Notes under the pieces: model-generated
Databases searched by the model: none
Seen by the model: only the letters and a program-made list of their open reading frames with translations
Told to the model about the DNA's origin: nothing
Program-made: the position numbers and the translations under genes
Shown: positions 10,545-21,960 of the stretch, piece after piece
Layout: every line of letters begins with the position of its first letter
How positions within the stretch are numbered: the stretch's first letter is position 1
Assembly (NCBI RefSeq): GCF_000003605.2
Contig: NW_003120918.1
Location: forward strand, 402,396-431,506
DNA: 29,111 nucleotides
From: Saccoglossus kowalevskii
Lineage: Eukaryota > Hemichordata > Enteropneusta > Harrimaniidae
Direction: 5' to 3'

Positions 10545-13500
10545 CTGCAAAACATATAATAAAAGGTATGTTACTAAAGATATTTGAACTATTCACTTTC
10601 TATTTCAACATAACATATGCATACGTTCGACACCTGTGAGTTTCAGGAACCCATCACTACACATGTGTCTGAATTGGTCACATTCAATGATATAAATTCA
10701 ATGGCTTACTTTTTGCAGAGAATCACGACAATCGATATTATCACTACAGCTACAGCAACAATGGAACCAAACACCGCAGCGAGGATGAACCCAATTGAAG
10801 CCCCATGATCTAAAATCTGTGTTGTCACATTAGTACATAGATCTGTAAGAACAAATGTAACTCAACTTAATAAACACTAAACCCAGTACATAACACGCAC
10901 GCACTCAAATGACTAGACAGAATGTACAACGATATTAAAATAAAATAGCGTAAAGTGGTTGTATTTCAAGACTAACTGTCTTTATAGCTCCATTGTGTCG
11001 TTGAATTATGTGGATTACAAAAATAACATTCGTCCAGAGCATTGCTTTCATTCGCAGCATAACATCTACCGTTAATCGAACATGATGTGGTCTGTAAATA
11101 ATTGAAAATAAAATTAAAAAAAATATATGCTTGAATTAGAAGTACTATTTTGTTTCTTCAAAATATGATTTTTCAAAATTTGTTCATGGGATGATTGCAA
11201 GCGTTGTAGCATATAATAAGATTACTGTGCAGTTTTATGAATATTATATTTAGATATTTAGAGCATCACAAGCAGTGGGCGTCAATAAACCGACTTAGTA
11301 GGTTGGTCGACTGCTAAATATTAGCCTGTTAACTGGATTATCCGGTGAATCTGTCAATTAAAACGGCTTTTTTCAGAGAATCCATGAATGACGGAACAGA
11401 AAAAAAAATGAACGTTTGCGTTTCGTAGTATTGGGTCAGAAGAAGGTTCGTACCTCGTGATTGCATTCCAGTGATTCGGAACACGTTGCACACATAGAAT
11501 CATAGACGACGATAGAAATGGCTGTACTTTCTAAGGAACCGTCATTACTTATGGATATTTTATAACCATAGAAGTGGACTGCTGAATCGTCTGAAGCCGT
11601 TGATATACTACGTTTAGTCAACATGGACGCTGGTAAGTGGCAACCAACTTGAAATGCACTCATAAAATCGGCATTTGCCACTTCGCTGTTCTGCTTATCC
11701 ATCCAGGTGGCAGTCGTTATGTTGTACTTAAAGTAAGACAAAAAACGAGGCATTTTCAGAAATAGTTATCGCTTGGAACCCTATCAAGAATGTTGTGAAC
11801 TTGACGTAAACATAATAAAACTAAAACGTAAAAGATCCACATTCTCTAATAATGTGATAACTTACCGCTAATTCGTAAATATGACAGGACAAATGAAGTG
11901 AGTTAAACATTCCAGAACCAAATATTGTGATTATCTCACAAGGTCTGGTTCTCACATCACACACACTGCCACCAATTATATTGTACAATATAGGTGGTCT
12001 GTCGATCTCTATACTACAGTCAACAGATATGTACCCCTCATCACATAGACATATGCCTGTTACAGTGCAGTTGCCATGACCACTACAGTGGCCGGGACAT
12101 ACAGCCTCAACTACGCGTTTGGGCGGTACAGGCTCACCATCGTTACCAGGTTCCCACAAGCTTGTATTTCCATAGAATTCTGACAGACATTCACTCTCCA
12201 CGGCGGTGCGTGATTCTTCGGCAATTATTATATCGTCCATTACCTTCAGAAATATGAAAAAGAACATAATTCTCACAGTTCATCAATCGCATTGCGACCA
12301 AGATAAGCGTGGTCAGATTACCTTGTTGTGACGTAAGTTTTTTTTTTTTTTTTTACAAACAAGATGTATCATAAACACTACAATTCCATTATGATCAAAA
12401 ACAACGCATGCCTGAACAATGTTATATTTACATTGATGTCGAAAATGCAATCCTCAATAGAAGATTCAATGTCTGCTGTTAAGGTGTTAATCACATCAAC
12501 ACATTCGTCAATAATATTGGATTGATACACCATATCGTGGCAATGTTGTGTAGCCGCTTCCTCCGTGATACCACTAGGCGTTGGCCAGACTAGACTGATG
12601 TTGCCAATGCTATATTTAGACGAATAATTTAAATCTATCACAGACGATACTGACGGGTGATAAATATCATCTGTGTAAACGCTGCTGTCGTGGGTTTTTC
12701 TGTTCAAAATGTCACTGCAACGAAAGTGTGGTGGCTCGAGGAGATACGGAAGCATTCGATCACCATACGACGACTGGCAATGAATTATACTCTCGCCATT
12801 GATATCATCTTCCAAGCATTGACAGGTTGGATAGGACGACGTTCTGTCGGGGTTACTAGCTGGAAAGTTCGCCGAATAAAAGAGACTACCACCCTTGGGT
12901 AACCTGATAAAATATTACAACAATTTTTGATAATGAATTGTCTGGAAAATACATTTCTAGTCAATTTGATTTCAAATATATGATCATCTTATGTCATCTT
13001 GTCTCTGACTGAACACTAATCTCGATAATACCAGCCAAAGAATCATATACATATAGTGTAATAAAACTGCGGATGTACGAATTATGCTACATAAAAAGTC
13101 AAGGCAAGCTAAATTAAATAAAACATACGTCATCCTTATTATTAGAGCCATCACAAGTGGGCTGTTTTGAAAAAAATATAAAACCTACTTGTGGGAGTTC
13201 GGGAATGCTTGTGGGTAACAACACTCATCCCTTTGAGTGTCTCCATTCTCATCAACATAATCTAGATCGTTATCTTTATCGCTGTCAAATGAACCGCAAA
13301 GTCCCTCGACTCGGTTAAATAACGCTCCATTAAAATCTATTTTAATAGAGAGATTTCTTCCTAATTTAAATTCTACTCTCTGGCCAGAAGGCGTGTCAAC
13401 CTAAAAATAAACAATATATGTCAAAATAAAGACATTGCCTCATTGTGTTAATTGCCTCTAGTACTGTACATTGTACCTCACAGTACCAAGTATATGTAGC

Positions 13501-16134
13501 ATGGTTTATGATTCAAAAATAGTAAATAAACGTTTACCACTATTGTTCTGCCATCATCCGACACGGTCACTTTGAATGCCGGGTTACAATGTTTCTCGTC
13601 TCTATGCACATAGTAAGTAAACCCTCTCTGCTGGTGACATCCGTCAATCACAGCAACATCATTTCCTTCACGGACTGCGACGCCGCAGTTGCATGATGGG
13701 TTTATCGTAGAATCACCACATTTCCTCGTCCTAGTATGAACCTAATCACAAATTTAAAGCCGGGAGTAAGAAAACACCAGTTGCTTGTGTATTCTGCCTC
13801 ATGGTGTGTTTACGAGTATTTCTCATTTAATGTAATATATAAATTTTTGTGTAGTGTTCAGTATTTCCCCCTACCGTGAAGTCGAATAGTTCGGAGCCAT
13901 TCTTCTCTTTCACCAACACGTAGTCATCAACTCCAAACCAATGATAGCGCCTACAATGTTAAATCAAGAGAGATAATTTGTAGAAAATACATAATTGTAG
14001 TTAAATATTAGTAAAAATTAGCCACTATAGTGTGAATTTTGAATGTGTGAAACAAGGGTTAGGACAAACTTTACCTCACATTGGACACGGAATTTTGCAT
14101 TAACCAAGCGAAAAATTAAGCAACGATGATCAAGTGCATCACATTATATGGTTTATGAATTTACTGCAAGTCGCTGTATGCGTCATGTGAGAAGATTACG
14201 TAAATTGCAAATGATATAGACTATAATAACTTACACATAAAGCTGTTGTTGCCATGATTAGTCTCTCATGGAATAGTCTTTGTAACATACGTTTTATTTC
14301 GATTTTGGTTTTGATGCATACATTAAATCTTTTGTATGAATGAAATACACATATTCTTATCTTTTCGTAATCTCCCCATCTCTTTCTGGAATATAATGTT
14401 TTAAGTAATGTTATTAGTTTGAAAAATTATAACTTACATGCCATCAAATGTCTTATAATGTGGGTCACCCCTCGAAGTACAACTTCCGCGGTATTCTCTT
14501 TTTATATGTACCTGCAAGCAAGAAGGTGATGAATTTAATTCATTTGAACGCTGTTCTGCGTACACATAATAAGACACAGTTTTCAATAACAACACCAACA
14601 AAGTAATATATGAGTACCCGAGGAACTTACTGGATGATTTGTGATATTGAATTACCGTTACATGTCCGGGCTTGTATTTGTTGAAATAGTATGGATTTGA
14701 CCCTTCATGCACAGAAAAGTCGAGGATGTGCGTAGTGGGATCTTTAACTTGGTAATCTGGCCTGCTTGCTACTTCTATGGTTGCAATGTCTCCCACAACA
14801 TGGTTATTAGTTAGATTGACAAAACAGTCTTTAATGTTCATCCTAAAATCGGCTCTGCCAATTCCAACACGGATTCCACAATCATTACTGTTATGATCGC
14901 AGACTATTGGCACGCTGTTATTAAATCGGACAGGGTACGGGTCACTGTTTTCTTCTAGATCAATGACATGGTCAAGTATCTGTAAAAGGACGTAATCAGC
15001 ATAGAACGCAAATTGAAACCCAATTAGTGCTTCTCGATCGATGAGAATAATCTAAATCAAAGTGAATTCTCATAATTCATTCTATGACTTTTATACGGAT
15101 CGCGTGACATCAAAAAGAAAACACTGGCCAGTAGCTTCTAAAGTACGAAAGTTTAATCTGATCAAAAAAACACACACACAGAATACCCTCGAAAGTTTAA
15201 AGCCTTTCGTCCGTCGACCTCAATATTTCATCTCGCGTCTCGGACTTTATATTTCAGGAGAGTCCTTGTGTAAGGGTTTTATCACTGAGACATATATGTG
15301 GGTTTCACAATTAAATCGTTTTTTTCAAACTTGACAGACCAAACCGTGTTATAATTACCATATGTGTCGTCCCACTAAATGTACATTTCACCATGTACAT
15401 AGTATTGTATTTCATATTATTCATATTATGTATGAAATTTAACATCTCTTAAATTATATTAATTCACTGAACTTACGGTTATACCGGCGAAAAACGAATG
15501 CCTTTCTTCTAAACTGGTTCCAACCAATCCTTGAAATTGCGATTTAACAGTGCATGTTATCTATCATAAAATATACAAACATAAATAACAACATTATTAT
15601 TTATCCTAAGAAAATAATATAATCTTCAGTCCAGTTGAAACGTTTTTGATGATAAACATACCTTCTGTCCCAGAGAATAAAGACCTTCATCGTTCCCTAT
15701 GGGAAACTTGAAATCATCTAGAGTAGCAACGATGGAGTCAGTTTCGCCCGTCTTCACAGTGAACGTATCTCCCAGTACAATTACATCATCTACCAACCAT
15801 TGTACATAAAATATAGATGCATAGACGTCATTTCTTTCGGATTCAAATGTACATCGAAAAATTGGTGTCATCAGCGGTTCTTTGGAAAGTGCGGGGTACC
15901 TCATTGGAACAACATGAATAGACACAGTAGGACCTTTTGTCAACTTCGGATATATATCTATAAATATGAAAGCATTATATTTAATAGACCTTACCTGCTC
16001 GTTAAAAGTGTGGAAGCCATGACACATTTTTGCCTGTAAACATTGTTTTATACGCTCCAGCGATGGGTAGATAATTTACGACTACAATTCGAGATGTACT
16101 TAGCAGCACAATCGCCCGACACCAAATCATTCAA

Positions 16135-16180
<46 letters not shown>

Positions 16181-17947
16181 TTTCTTGTTTGTGTAGCAAT
16201 ATTTTTTCGTTGAAGCCATTTCTCACGAATTAGCATCAGTACCCCAGTTGCTATGCGCAGATAAATGGTACTAGTAAATGTTTCACATACCTGTACATCC
16301 TGGAGTAAATCCAGTCGGTGACGTATAACCATATGGACACCTTAATTCAGTTCCTAGTAGACAAACAAGATTACTCTGTTCATAGAAGTTCTGAAACTAA
16401 TGTATACAGTATGCGCATTGCATGATTCAATTTGTTTAAAACGGTATTTACTTAAATACCATGACATCATTATGTCTTGATCACTAGTACAGTAAACGGA
16501 TTTATCATTGTCGATGTGTTGTTATCTCTTAATAAAGCTAGCATATTATCAACGCAAACATTAACACCCAAATAAGAATAAATACCTAATTATTCCAAGA
16601 ATGAGCTCAATGGTGGAACAAAGTTTCATGACAAGATTACCCATGTTTAGAAGTGATATGCTATTTGTAAGTTACACTAATTTGAAGTTATGTAGTATAA
16701 ATCGGTGAAAAACAATTGAATAGAAAATGACATTATAGAACCCTGAATTAATATATATATTATACGAATGATAAGGGATAATTTGTACCTAACTCTAATG
16801 ACACTTAAATATTGTCTATTTTACATCGTTGACTAGCCAATAATAACACTGTTAGTTCCTTTTTGTTTTGACAGGGCAATAAATATCTATTCCACTCAAT
16901 AACATTTGCATGTACACTCCGTATAAACGGTGCACAATTTGGATCTAGGTCAATCGTTAGTTGTAAATTAAATCTGTTTGAATATGGGGGAATTATATTG
17001 CTATGCCACATATTTTTCTTACTGTATGTGAACATCTCCATTCTGAGCGATTATTGCCCATTTTTACCACTTGCTTGCTTTGATCAATGTACACTTGAGT
17101 GAATTAAATCTATCTCGATGTTTTGAACATAGCATTTTCAAAACTCAAATCGCTTTAAATGACGCAAATATGATCGCGCCGACAATTATGTTGAGAAAGA
17201 TTATTTTCCCACAGTTCAATGCGCTCTACTAATAAAAATCACGGTTATGCAAAAATGCGCTCCTATAATTGTTATATTGATTTTTTTGTAAAAAAACAAA
17301 TCTATAATGTAATAATCAGTACTCACCAGCACAATATGCTTTTGTACAGGGAACGCTTGCAAGCTTGTATACGTAAAACCCATTACAATTCTTCACCATT
17401 ATATCATGACTGAAATAACACTTTACAGTTAGCAAATTACCACAGACGATGGCCCATACCTCTTCGTTGCCTTCAGGGTGCGTCCCATTCAAGTAAAGTG
17501 GAATTTCAGTACCGCAGCTGTAGCGGGGCAAGTCGTTCCTAGTCGACATCTCTCCGCCAGCTCCACTAGTGAATCTATACCACTGCCACGGTAGGTTATC
17601 GTCACATATTTTGGCTGGGTCGTTGGGGTCTACGTGGTAGTTTATACTACGCTCTGGTTCGTTTATCGCAATATTGTGTACACACGGGTCTTGCCCGACA
17701 CTTGATTCAGAATCCAGTAAGGGTAAACAAACTGTGTGTATTAATGTAATATTCAGCATTAGGCATCGAGTTGTAAGAATCTCTACAACGTGTGAAACTT
17801 GTTTCTCAACATTGTAAATTGACCATAGTTCAGTCAAAAGTTTGTTAGCAACGCGATATAAAAAATATGAGCACATTGTTAGCCCGGTATATACTTACAT
17901 GTTGTAACAATCACTGATGTATATACGCCAACGTTTAGCGCAACCAT
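8906..17947 (-). CDS. VWDE-like: Gene A: VWDE-like single-pass membrane protein (D8C-vWD-EGF-TM), complete, 19 exons
   Basis: Predicted type I cell-surface protein of 1158 residues. Exons, all GT-AG: 17947-17899, 17731-17327, 16353-16291, 15957-15662, 15560-15477, 14979-14656, 14511-14438, 13950-13875, 13741-13538, 13400-13189, 12903-12432, 12243-11866, 11726-11454, 11091-10977, 10842-10710, 10544-10487, 10284-10181, 9220-9124, 8965-8906. They sum to 3477 nt and every junction keeps phase. Order: signal peptide (1 to about 20), D8C (31-150), VWDE N-terminal region (about 153-407), vWD (418 to about 565), WPTPSG motif (702-707), EGF (802-829), SCSINGRCYA-type cysteine motif (about 973-1008), TM (about 1024-1050), tail (1051-1158). 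From memory, vertebrate VWDE has the same order up to the cysteine motif, then many EGF repeats, which are absent here. Function unknown; adhesion or receptor role inferred. Weakest junction: donor GTTAGT after exon 14. Confidence 0.88.
10710..10842 (-). other. Gene A exon 15: transmembrane helix
   Basis: A 133-nt exon whose translation has a short extracellular lead, N-L-C-T-N-V-T-T-Q with a sequon, then an unbroken hydrophobic run of about 27 residues (roughly 1024-1050). The run ends in C-K-K, a basic stop-transfer signal. Orientation is type I because a signal peptide lies at the N terminus. Acceptor TTCTTACAG and donor GTAAGC are both good. Confidence 0.85.
11866..12243 (-). other. Gene A exon 12: single EGF-like module
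   Basis: A 378-nt phase-0 exon. Six cysteines at residues 802, 806, 812, 818, 820 and 829 form one EGF module (C-P-G-H-C-S-G-H-G-N-C ... C-L-C-D-E-G-Y ... D-C). It is followed by an I-G-G-S-V-C-D-V...C-E-I-I-T-I-F-G-S-G stretch that in VWDE-family proteins directly follows the first EGF. This is the only EGF repeat in the predicted protein; vertebrate VWDE has many more after this point. Confidence 0.85.
12338..12354. repeat. Poly-T tract in gene A intron 11
   Basis: Seventeen T residues on plus (poly-A in the gene's sense) within the 188-bp intron between exons 11 and 12. Confidence 0.9.
13189..14511 (-). other. Gene A exons 7-10: von Willebrand factor type D domain
   Basis: Four exons (14511-14438, 13950-13875, 13741-13538, 13400-13189) encode a vWD domain. 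It opens with C-T-S-R-G-D-P-H-Y-K-T-F-D-G (418-431), continues through W-F-G-V-D-D-Y-V-L-V-K and C-N-C-G-V-A-V-R-E-G, and closes with G-L-C-G-S-F-D-S-D-K-D-N-D at about residues 558-570, the usual calcium-binding end of this family. The GDPH sequence at the start matches the site where some mucin vWD domains cleave themselves. Confidence 0.9.
16137..16175. repeat. (AT)n microsatellite
   Basis: About 19 uninterrupted AT units in gene A intron 3. Confidence 0.97.
17327..17731 (-). other. Gene A exon 2: D8C (uromodulin-type eight-cysteine) domain
   Basis: A 405-nt exon flanked by phase-1 introns. It carries all eight domain cysteines (residues 33, 59, 89, 113, 121, 132, 145, 150), the W-Y-R-F core (67-70), G-A-G-G-E-M, C-G-T-E-I-P-L-Y, and the conserved L-N-G-T-H-P segment with an N-glycosylation sequon at Asn98. 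It ends in A-Y-C-A-G. These are signatures of the D8C family seen in uromodulin, GP2 and VWDE. It has nine more residues at the N-terminal side than the gene B exon. Confidence 0.92.
17899..17947 (-). other. Gene A exon 1: start codon and signal peptide
   Basis: A 49-nt coding exon from ATG at 17947-17945 to donor GTAAGT at 17898-17893, ending in phase 1. It encodes M-V-A-L-N-V-G-V-Y-T-S-V-I-V-T-T. With the first residues of exon 2 (F-C-L-P-L-L) this makes a hydrophobic signal peptide. The start was chosen because gene B's first exon has exactly the same length and phase, and because the signal peptide begins here. Confidence 0.85.
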
Positions 17948-18040
17948 TGTTATACCGAGTAACGCGAGAACCCAATCATGACCTCATTCATATCTTGATG
18001 GCAGAACAATGAGAAATTCCGCAATTACAATAGCGTAATG

Positions 18041-18050
18041 TATATTTATA
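18041..18050 (-). promoter_or_regulatory. Candidate TATA box for gene A
   Basis: TATAAATATA read on minus, about 95-105 bp upstream of the gene A start codon. The spacing allows a 5' UTR of roughly 60-70 bases. AT-rich surroundings make chance matches common. Confidence 0.4.
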
Positions 18051-18501
18051 GAATAGTTACTTAGTAGTAAATCAATTTAACATACTGAGCAAGTTTGGTG
18101 TTGGTTTAAGTGGAATACATGTGAATAATTACATATAAATCAAACCACGGTAAATACCACAGTTCAGCAAACACTCTATTACACCAACGCGTCGGCATGA
18201 TTGATGAACTAATACCAAACGTTACTATGATATCAAAATTAAGAGTTAAATGTTTATTATATTATCAACATATATTTCACTTATCATTGGTAATTTTGAT
18301 ATAAGTTATATACAAGTTGTGCTGGGGTGTGTTTGCGTAAAACACATTTTATAATTTTTAGTGCAAGCAATTGGATTTTCGCATTAGGCTATATCCAGCA
18401 TTTACAAATTTTGGTATATAACGTAATGCTGGAGCAATATACTTTGTGTCAGAAACGCTGGCGATAGTGCGCCATCAGCGGTGTTGATGAGTGTAGTGTA
18501 A

Positions 18502-18530
18502 CGTCACACCTTGATGTGTATGGTGTGACG
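18502..18530. repeat. Perfect 9-bp inverted repeat
   Basis: CGTCACACC at 18502-18510 and GGTGTGACG at 18522-18530 around an 11-base loop, in the A/C intergenic spacer just 5' of the DIRS-like relic. It contains a TGACG half-site in each orientation. Confidence 0.75.
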
Positions 18531-18849
18531 ACTTTCAGGCAGATGCCACGGAAACGTAAGTGTTTTTCTTAGTGTGGTAAATTGGTGGAAAAATACTTCT
18601 TCTTTTTGTTTAGTGATCTGCGCATCATCTGGTATAATCCTTAACCCTAATTTAAGATTTAAATCACGGTTATTTTATGTGGTATCTCGATTATAATTTA
18701 TAGTCTGCTTCAGGCTAATTTGTTTAATTCAGCCGCCATTTTATTACGTGCAAGGTGAAGGGTGTAAGCAGCCAAAAATTGTTTTATTTTAGGACACTCT
18801 TTGAAAAGCGACTCAAAACCTTTGTGCATGAGCACCACCATCATTGTAA

Positions 18850-20000
18850 TGTTTCACCAACTTTCAAGTTGAGTCAAATGGATGTTTATTTCCATGGTGT
18901 TAGAGGACGAACAGTATATTAGCTTGTGACCTTTGACCTTGTACGGTGATCCTGGTTGTGCTGGATATTATTGTTTTAGAGTTAGGGTCAAATGATCTGT
19001 TACCAACCCCAATAAACATTGAGCAATTACAACTAAGGTTAACTAGGTATGATCCTATTCTGGCTCAGTACCTTATTGATGGCTTTGTTGTAGTTTTTTT
19101 ATTGGATTTTTGGAGATACCTTAACGTCTGATTCACCTAATGTTGACAAAACATTCTTTAATATTTTCCATTATACACTATTGAGTGTTGTCCCTAAGTA
19201 GGTATGAGGGGATTCAGACTGACTCAGTATTTGTCTAGGCCACAGGGTATGTCCATTTGACGGCATTCCAACTGAGCAGTAGATGATGCGGTCCTGGCAA
19301 TCATACAGCTTGGCATGGCTGCTACTTGCGTATTTGCTCTGCACTCTGGGTTTAAGTAGAAAAGTGTAGGAAACACTTTTCTATTATTAGTGAATTGGGG
19401 AAGTTCTTAGCACTGCTTTGAAATGGATGACTGGACAGTCAAAACATGCAGGAGCAGTTCTACATATTTTGGATGATTTTTTTGTTTGTTGTTTTATTAC
19501 TGTAAAACATCTATGTGAATTTTTAGTCTATGTAATGAATTGGGAGTCCCAGTAGTCGAGGAGTAAACAGAAGGCCCTTCTACTGAATTGGGCTGAACTA
19601 ATCTCGTCCTCAGAGAGGGCCTATTTCAGACGCCTAATTGATTTGGGTTAGCTCAACCTCATCATCGGTGCTGTATCAATCACTGTAACAAATTAAACTG
19701 CAATTCAATGAAAAAAGCTTCCTCCATCACGGGTCAATTTCCTAAAGACTCTGCACCGAAGCTGATCGCAAATGCAAGCTGTCATTTTTAGCTCATGTTG
19801 GTTTTATGGAAGTTGGCCAGATAATGCTATACACAACGTAACATTTTTCGATCTCTAACCTATTGTACTGGCAATTGAATTATGGGTGAGCTTATGTCAA
19901 ACCAGGCAATTTTGTTTCTGGCAGACAATGCTGCAGTGGTACACATAGTAAACCAACAATCAAGTAGGGAAAAGAACATTATGAGTCTTGTTAATTAATT
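18850..20000 (+). mobile_element. Decayed DIRS/Ngaro-like retroelement (SGNH-like, RT and RNase H fragments)
   Basis: Translated pieces in shifting frames match tyrosine-recombinase retroelement proteins. About 18875-18990: V-Y-F-H-G-V-R-G-R-T then D-I-I-V-L-E-L-G-S-N-D-L, SGNH-hydrolase-like. About 19000-19080: P-I-N-I-E-Q-L...L-A-Q-Y-L-I-D-G-F. About 19410-19500: S-T-A-L-K-W-M...L-H-I-L-D-D-F-F, the RT active-site region. About 19540-19590: C-N-E-L-G-V-P-V-V-E-E then a stop and T-E-G-P-S-T. About 19905-19990: F-L-A-D-N-A-A-V-V-H-I-V-N-Q-Q-S-S-R-E, RNase H region. Several stops and frameshifts show it is dead. No recombinase domain or terminal repeats were found. Confidence 0.65.
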
Positions 20001-20022
20001 AATTAATTAATTAATTAATTAT
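19991..20022. repeat. (TTAA)n microsatellite
   Basis: About eight TTAA units at the point where recognisable RNase H coding of the DIRS-like relic stops. Confidence 0.95.
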
Positions 20023-20099
20023 TAAGATAATGTTTAAACTAGATTTGAATGCATGTCTAGTTGTACTATAGACCAGGAAATTGTATATTCTAGGCTTTG

Positions 20100-20400
20100 T
20101 TGAGTTAGTTTAAGCTATAGTAATTAGGGTTTCGAGCCATATGGGGCGAAAACCTATTGTAATTGCTATGTTTACCGCCGTTTTTTTAAGCGCTGTAACT
20201 TGCAAAATAATGCTGCGACTGATTTGGCATTTTGCATGCTCATAAAAGGCCATGAGTTGTGGTGCATACCCCCAAACCAGCTATGTAGGTAGAACACAAA
20301 CCGGAAGTGCTCAATTGCACCACTTTCTGGGGGTCCAGGAATTTCGGGGTTTTTGTCTGGCATCATAGCAATATCATCAATAAAATTTTTAGCGGTCATG
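20100..20400. repeat. Repeat-derived flank of the tandem array
   Basis: The stretch GTTTCGAGCCATATGGGGCG followed by AAAACCTATTGTAATTG resembles a class of A/T-rich interspersed repeats in marine invertebrates, from memory only. It leads into a degenerate GGCCGCCAAATTTGATTTA monomer near 20408 that begins the array. No coding capacity. Confidence 0.35.
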
Positions 20401-21960
20401 TGACCTTGGCCGCCAAATTTGATTTACTTAAAATGACGAAAAACTTTAAATATATTCTCCTTGAAAATGGCTCATTCATGTGATTAGCATTTTGCTTTGC
20501 AGCACCTATGGCCATAGCTCTACAAAGTTACTGGAGCAGATTTTTGAAAAATGACTTCCTTTGGCAACCATCTTGGATTTAGTAAAAAGTGAAATTACGC
20601 TATAACTCATGAACAATTTGCCAGATTGAAACCAAACTTTGCATACAACATCTCTTCAATACGATGGTTATGTGTTCATGAAAATATTTCCATGATTCAA
20701 GTGGTTCTGACGGCCATCTTGAATTTATCAAGAAAAAATAAAAAAACCTCAAAAAATTATCTTCTTAAAAACTGCTTGCTTGTTGGACAAGCAATTTAGA
20801 ATATGGCACCTATGTTGATAGCTCTACAAAGTTATTGAAGCCGATTTTTGAAAAAAATGGCTTCCTTTGGCAGCCATCGTGGATTAGTAAAAGTGAAATT
20901 ACGCTATAACTCATGAACAATTTGCCAGATTGAAACCAAAGTTGGCATACAACATCCCTTCAATTAGATGATTATGTGTTCATGAAAATATTTCCCATGA
21001 TTCAAGTGGGTTTGGCGGCCATCTTGAATTTATAAAAAAATGCAAAACCTCAAAAAATTTTCTTTTAAAAACTACTTGCTTGTTAGACAAGCAATTTAGA
21101 ATATGGCACCTATGTTGATAGCTCTACAAAGTTACTGAAGCCGATTTTGAAAAATGGCTTCTTTTGGCCATTGACATGCAATTTGGCATATTGTATCTCT
21201 GTTAATAGCTTTACAAAGTTACTGAAGTAGATTTTTTTAAAAATGGTTTCCTTTGGCAGCCATCTTGGATTTAGTAAAAAGTGAAATTACGCTATAACTC
21301 ATGAACAATTTACCAGATTGAAACCAAAGTTGGCATACAACATCTCATCAATACGATGGTTATGTGTTCATGAAAATATTTCCATGATTCAAGTAGTTTT
21401 GGCGGCCACCTTGAATTTATAAGCTTGTTTGACATGCAATTTAGCATATAATATCTCTGTTGATAGCTTCACAAAGTTACTGAAACACATTTTTTAAAGA
21501 ATGGCTTCCTTTGGCAGCCATCTTGGATTTAGTAAAAAGTGAAATTAGGCTATAACTCATGAACAATTTGCCAGATTGAAACCAAAGTTGACATACAACA
21601 TCCGTTCAATACGATGATTATGTGTTCATGAAAATATTTGCCATGATTCAAGTGCTTTTGGCGGCCATCTTGAATTCATTAAAAAAACTGCCCGCTTGTT
21701 TGACAGGCAATTAGGATATGGCACCTATGTTGATAGCTCTACAGTGTTACTGAAACAGATTATTGAAAAATGACTTCCATTGGCAGCCATCTTGGATTTA
21801 GTAAAAGAGAAAAAAAGTTCTATAACTCATGAACTATTTGCCAGACTGATACAAAATTCGGTATGTGGAATCCTTGCATTAAGTTTATCATATTCCTGTG
21901 AAATCAAATCCATATATTTTGTAGTTTGTCTGCCATCTTGCATTCTAGACATGAAACGTT
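20400..21960. repeat. Degenerate tandem repeat array, units of about 260-310 bp with internal dimer structure
   Basis: Five copies of a unit are visible. Anchor GGC(A)GCCATCTTGGATTTAG recurs near 20563, 20869, 21255, 21513 and 21781; a related anchor GGCGGCCATCTTGAATTTAT recurs near 20710, 21015, 21400, 21659 and 21907. The two anchors are about 147 bp apart in each unit, so each unit looks like two related monomers. Other shared blocks are ATAACTCATGAACAATTTGC, CATACAACATC and GATAGCTCTACAAAGTTACTG. A partial unit lies near 21110-21210. Confidence 0.85.

Noticed and set aside
10354-10596. 80-codon minus-strand frame overlapping gene A exon 16
   Set aside because: Gene A enters here in another frame (after AA from exon 15) and leaves at CAG|GTATAC after 58 nt. 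That path links in frame to three more exons and a stop, whereas this frame does not.
10617-10808. Plus-strand 63-codon frame over gene A's transmembrane exon
   Set aside because: Antisense shadow of exon 15; no splice or domain support.
12657-12902. Plus-strand 81-codon frame
   Set aside because: Antisense to gene A exon 11, which has strong homology-like features on minus.
15062-15334. Plus-strand 90-codon frame
   Set aside because: Lies in gene A intron 5 (between exons at 15477 and 14979) and shows no features.
18544-18560. Possible tiny exon M-P-R-K-R followed by GTAAGT
   Set aside because: Good context and donor, but no second exon in phase was found and decayed retroelement sequence follows.
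20400-21960. CRISPR-like or gene-family reading of the repeat array
   Set aside because: Units are long, degenerate and without unique spacers, and the genome is eukaryotic; a satellite-like array explains it.
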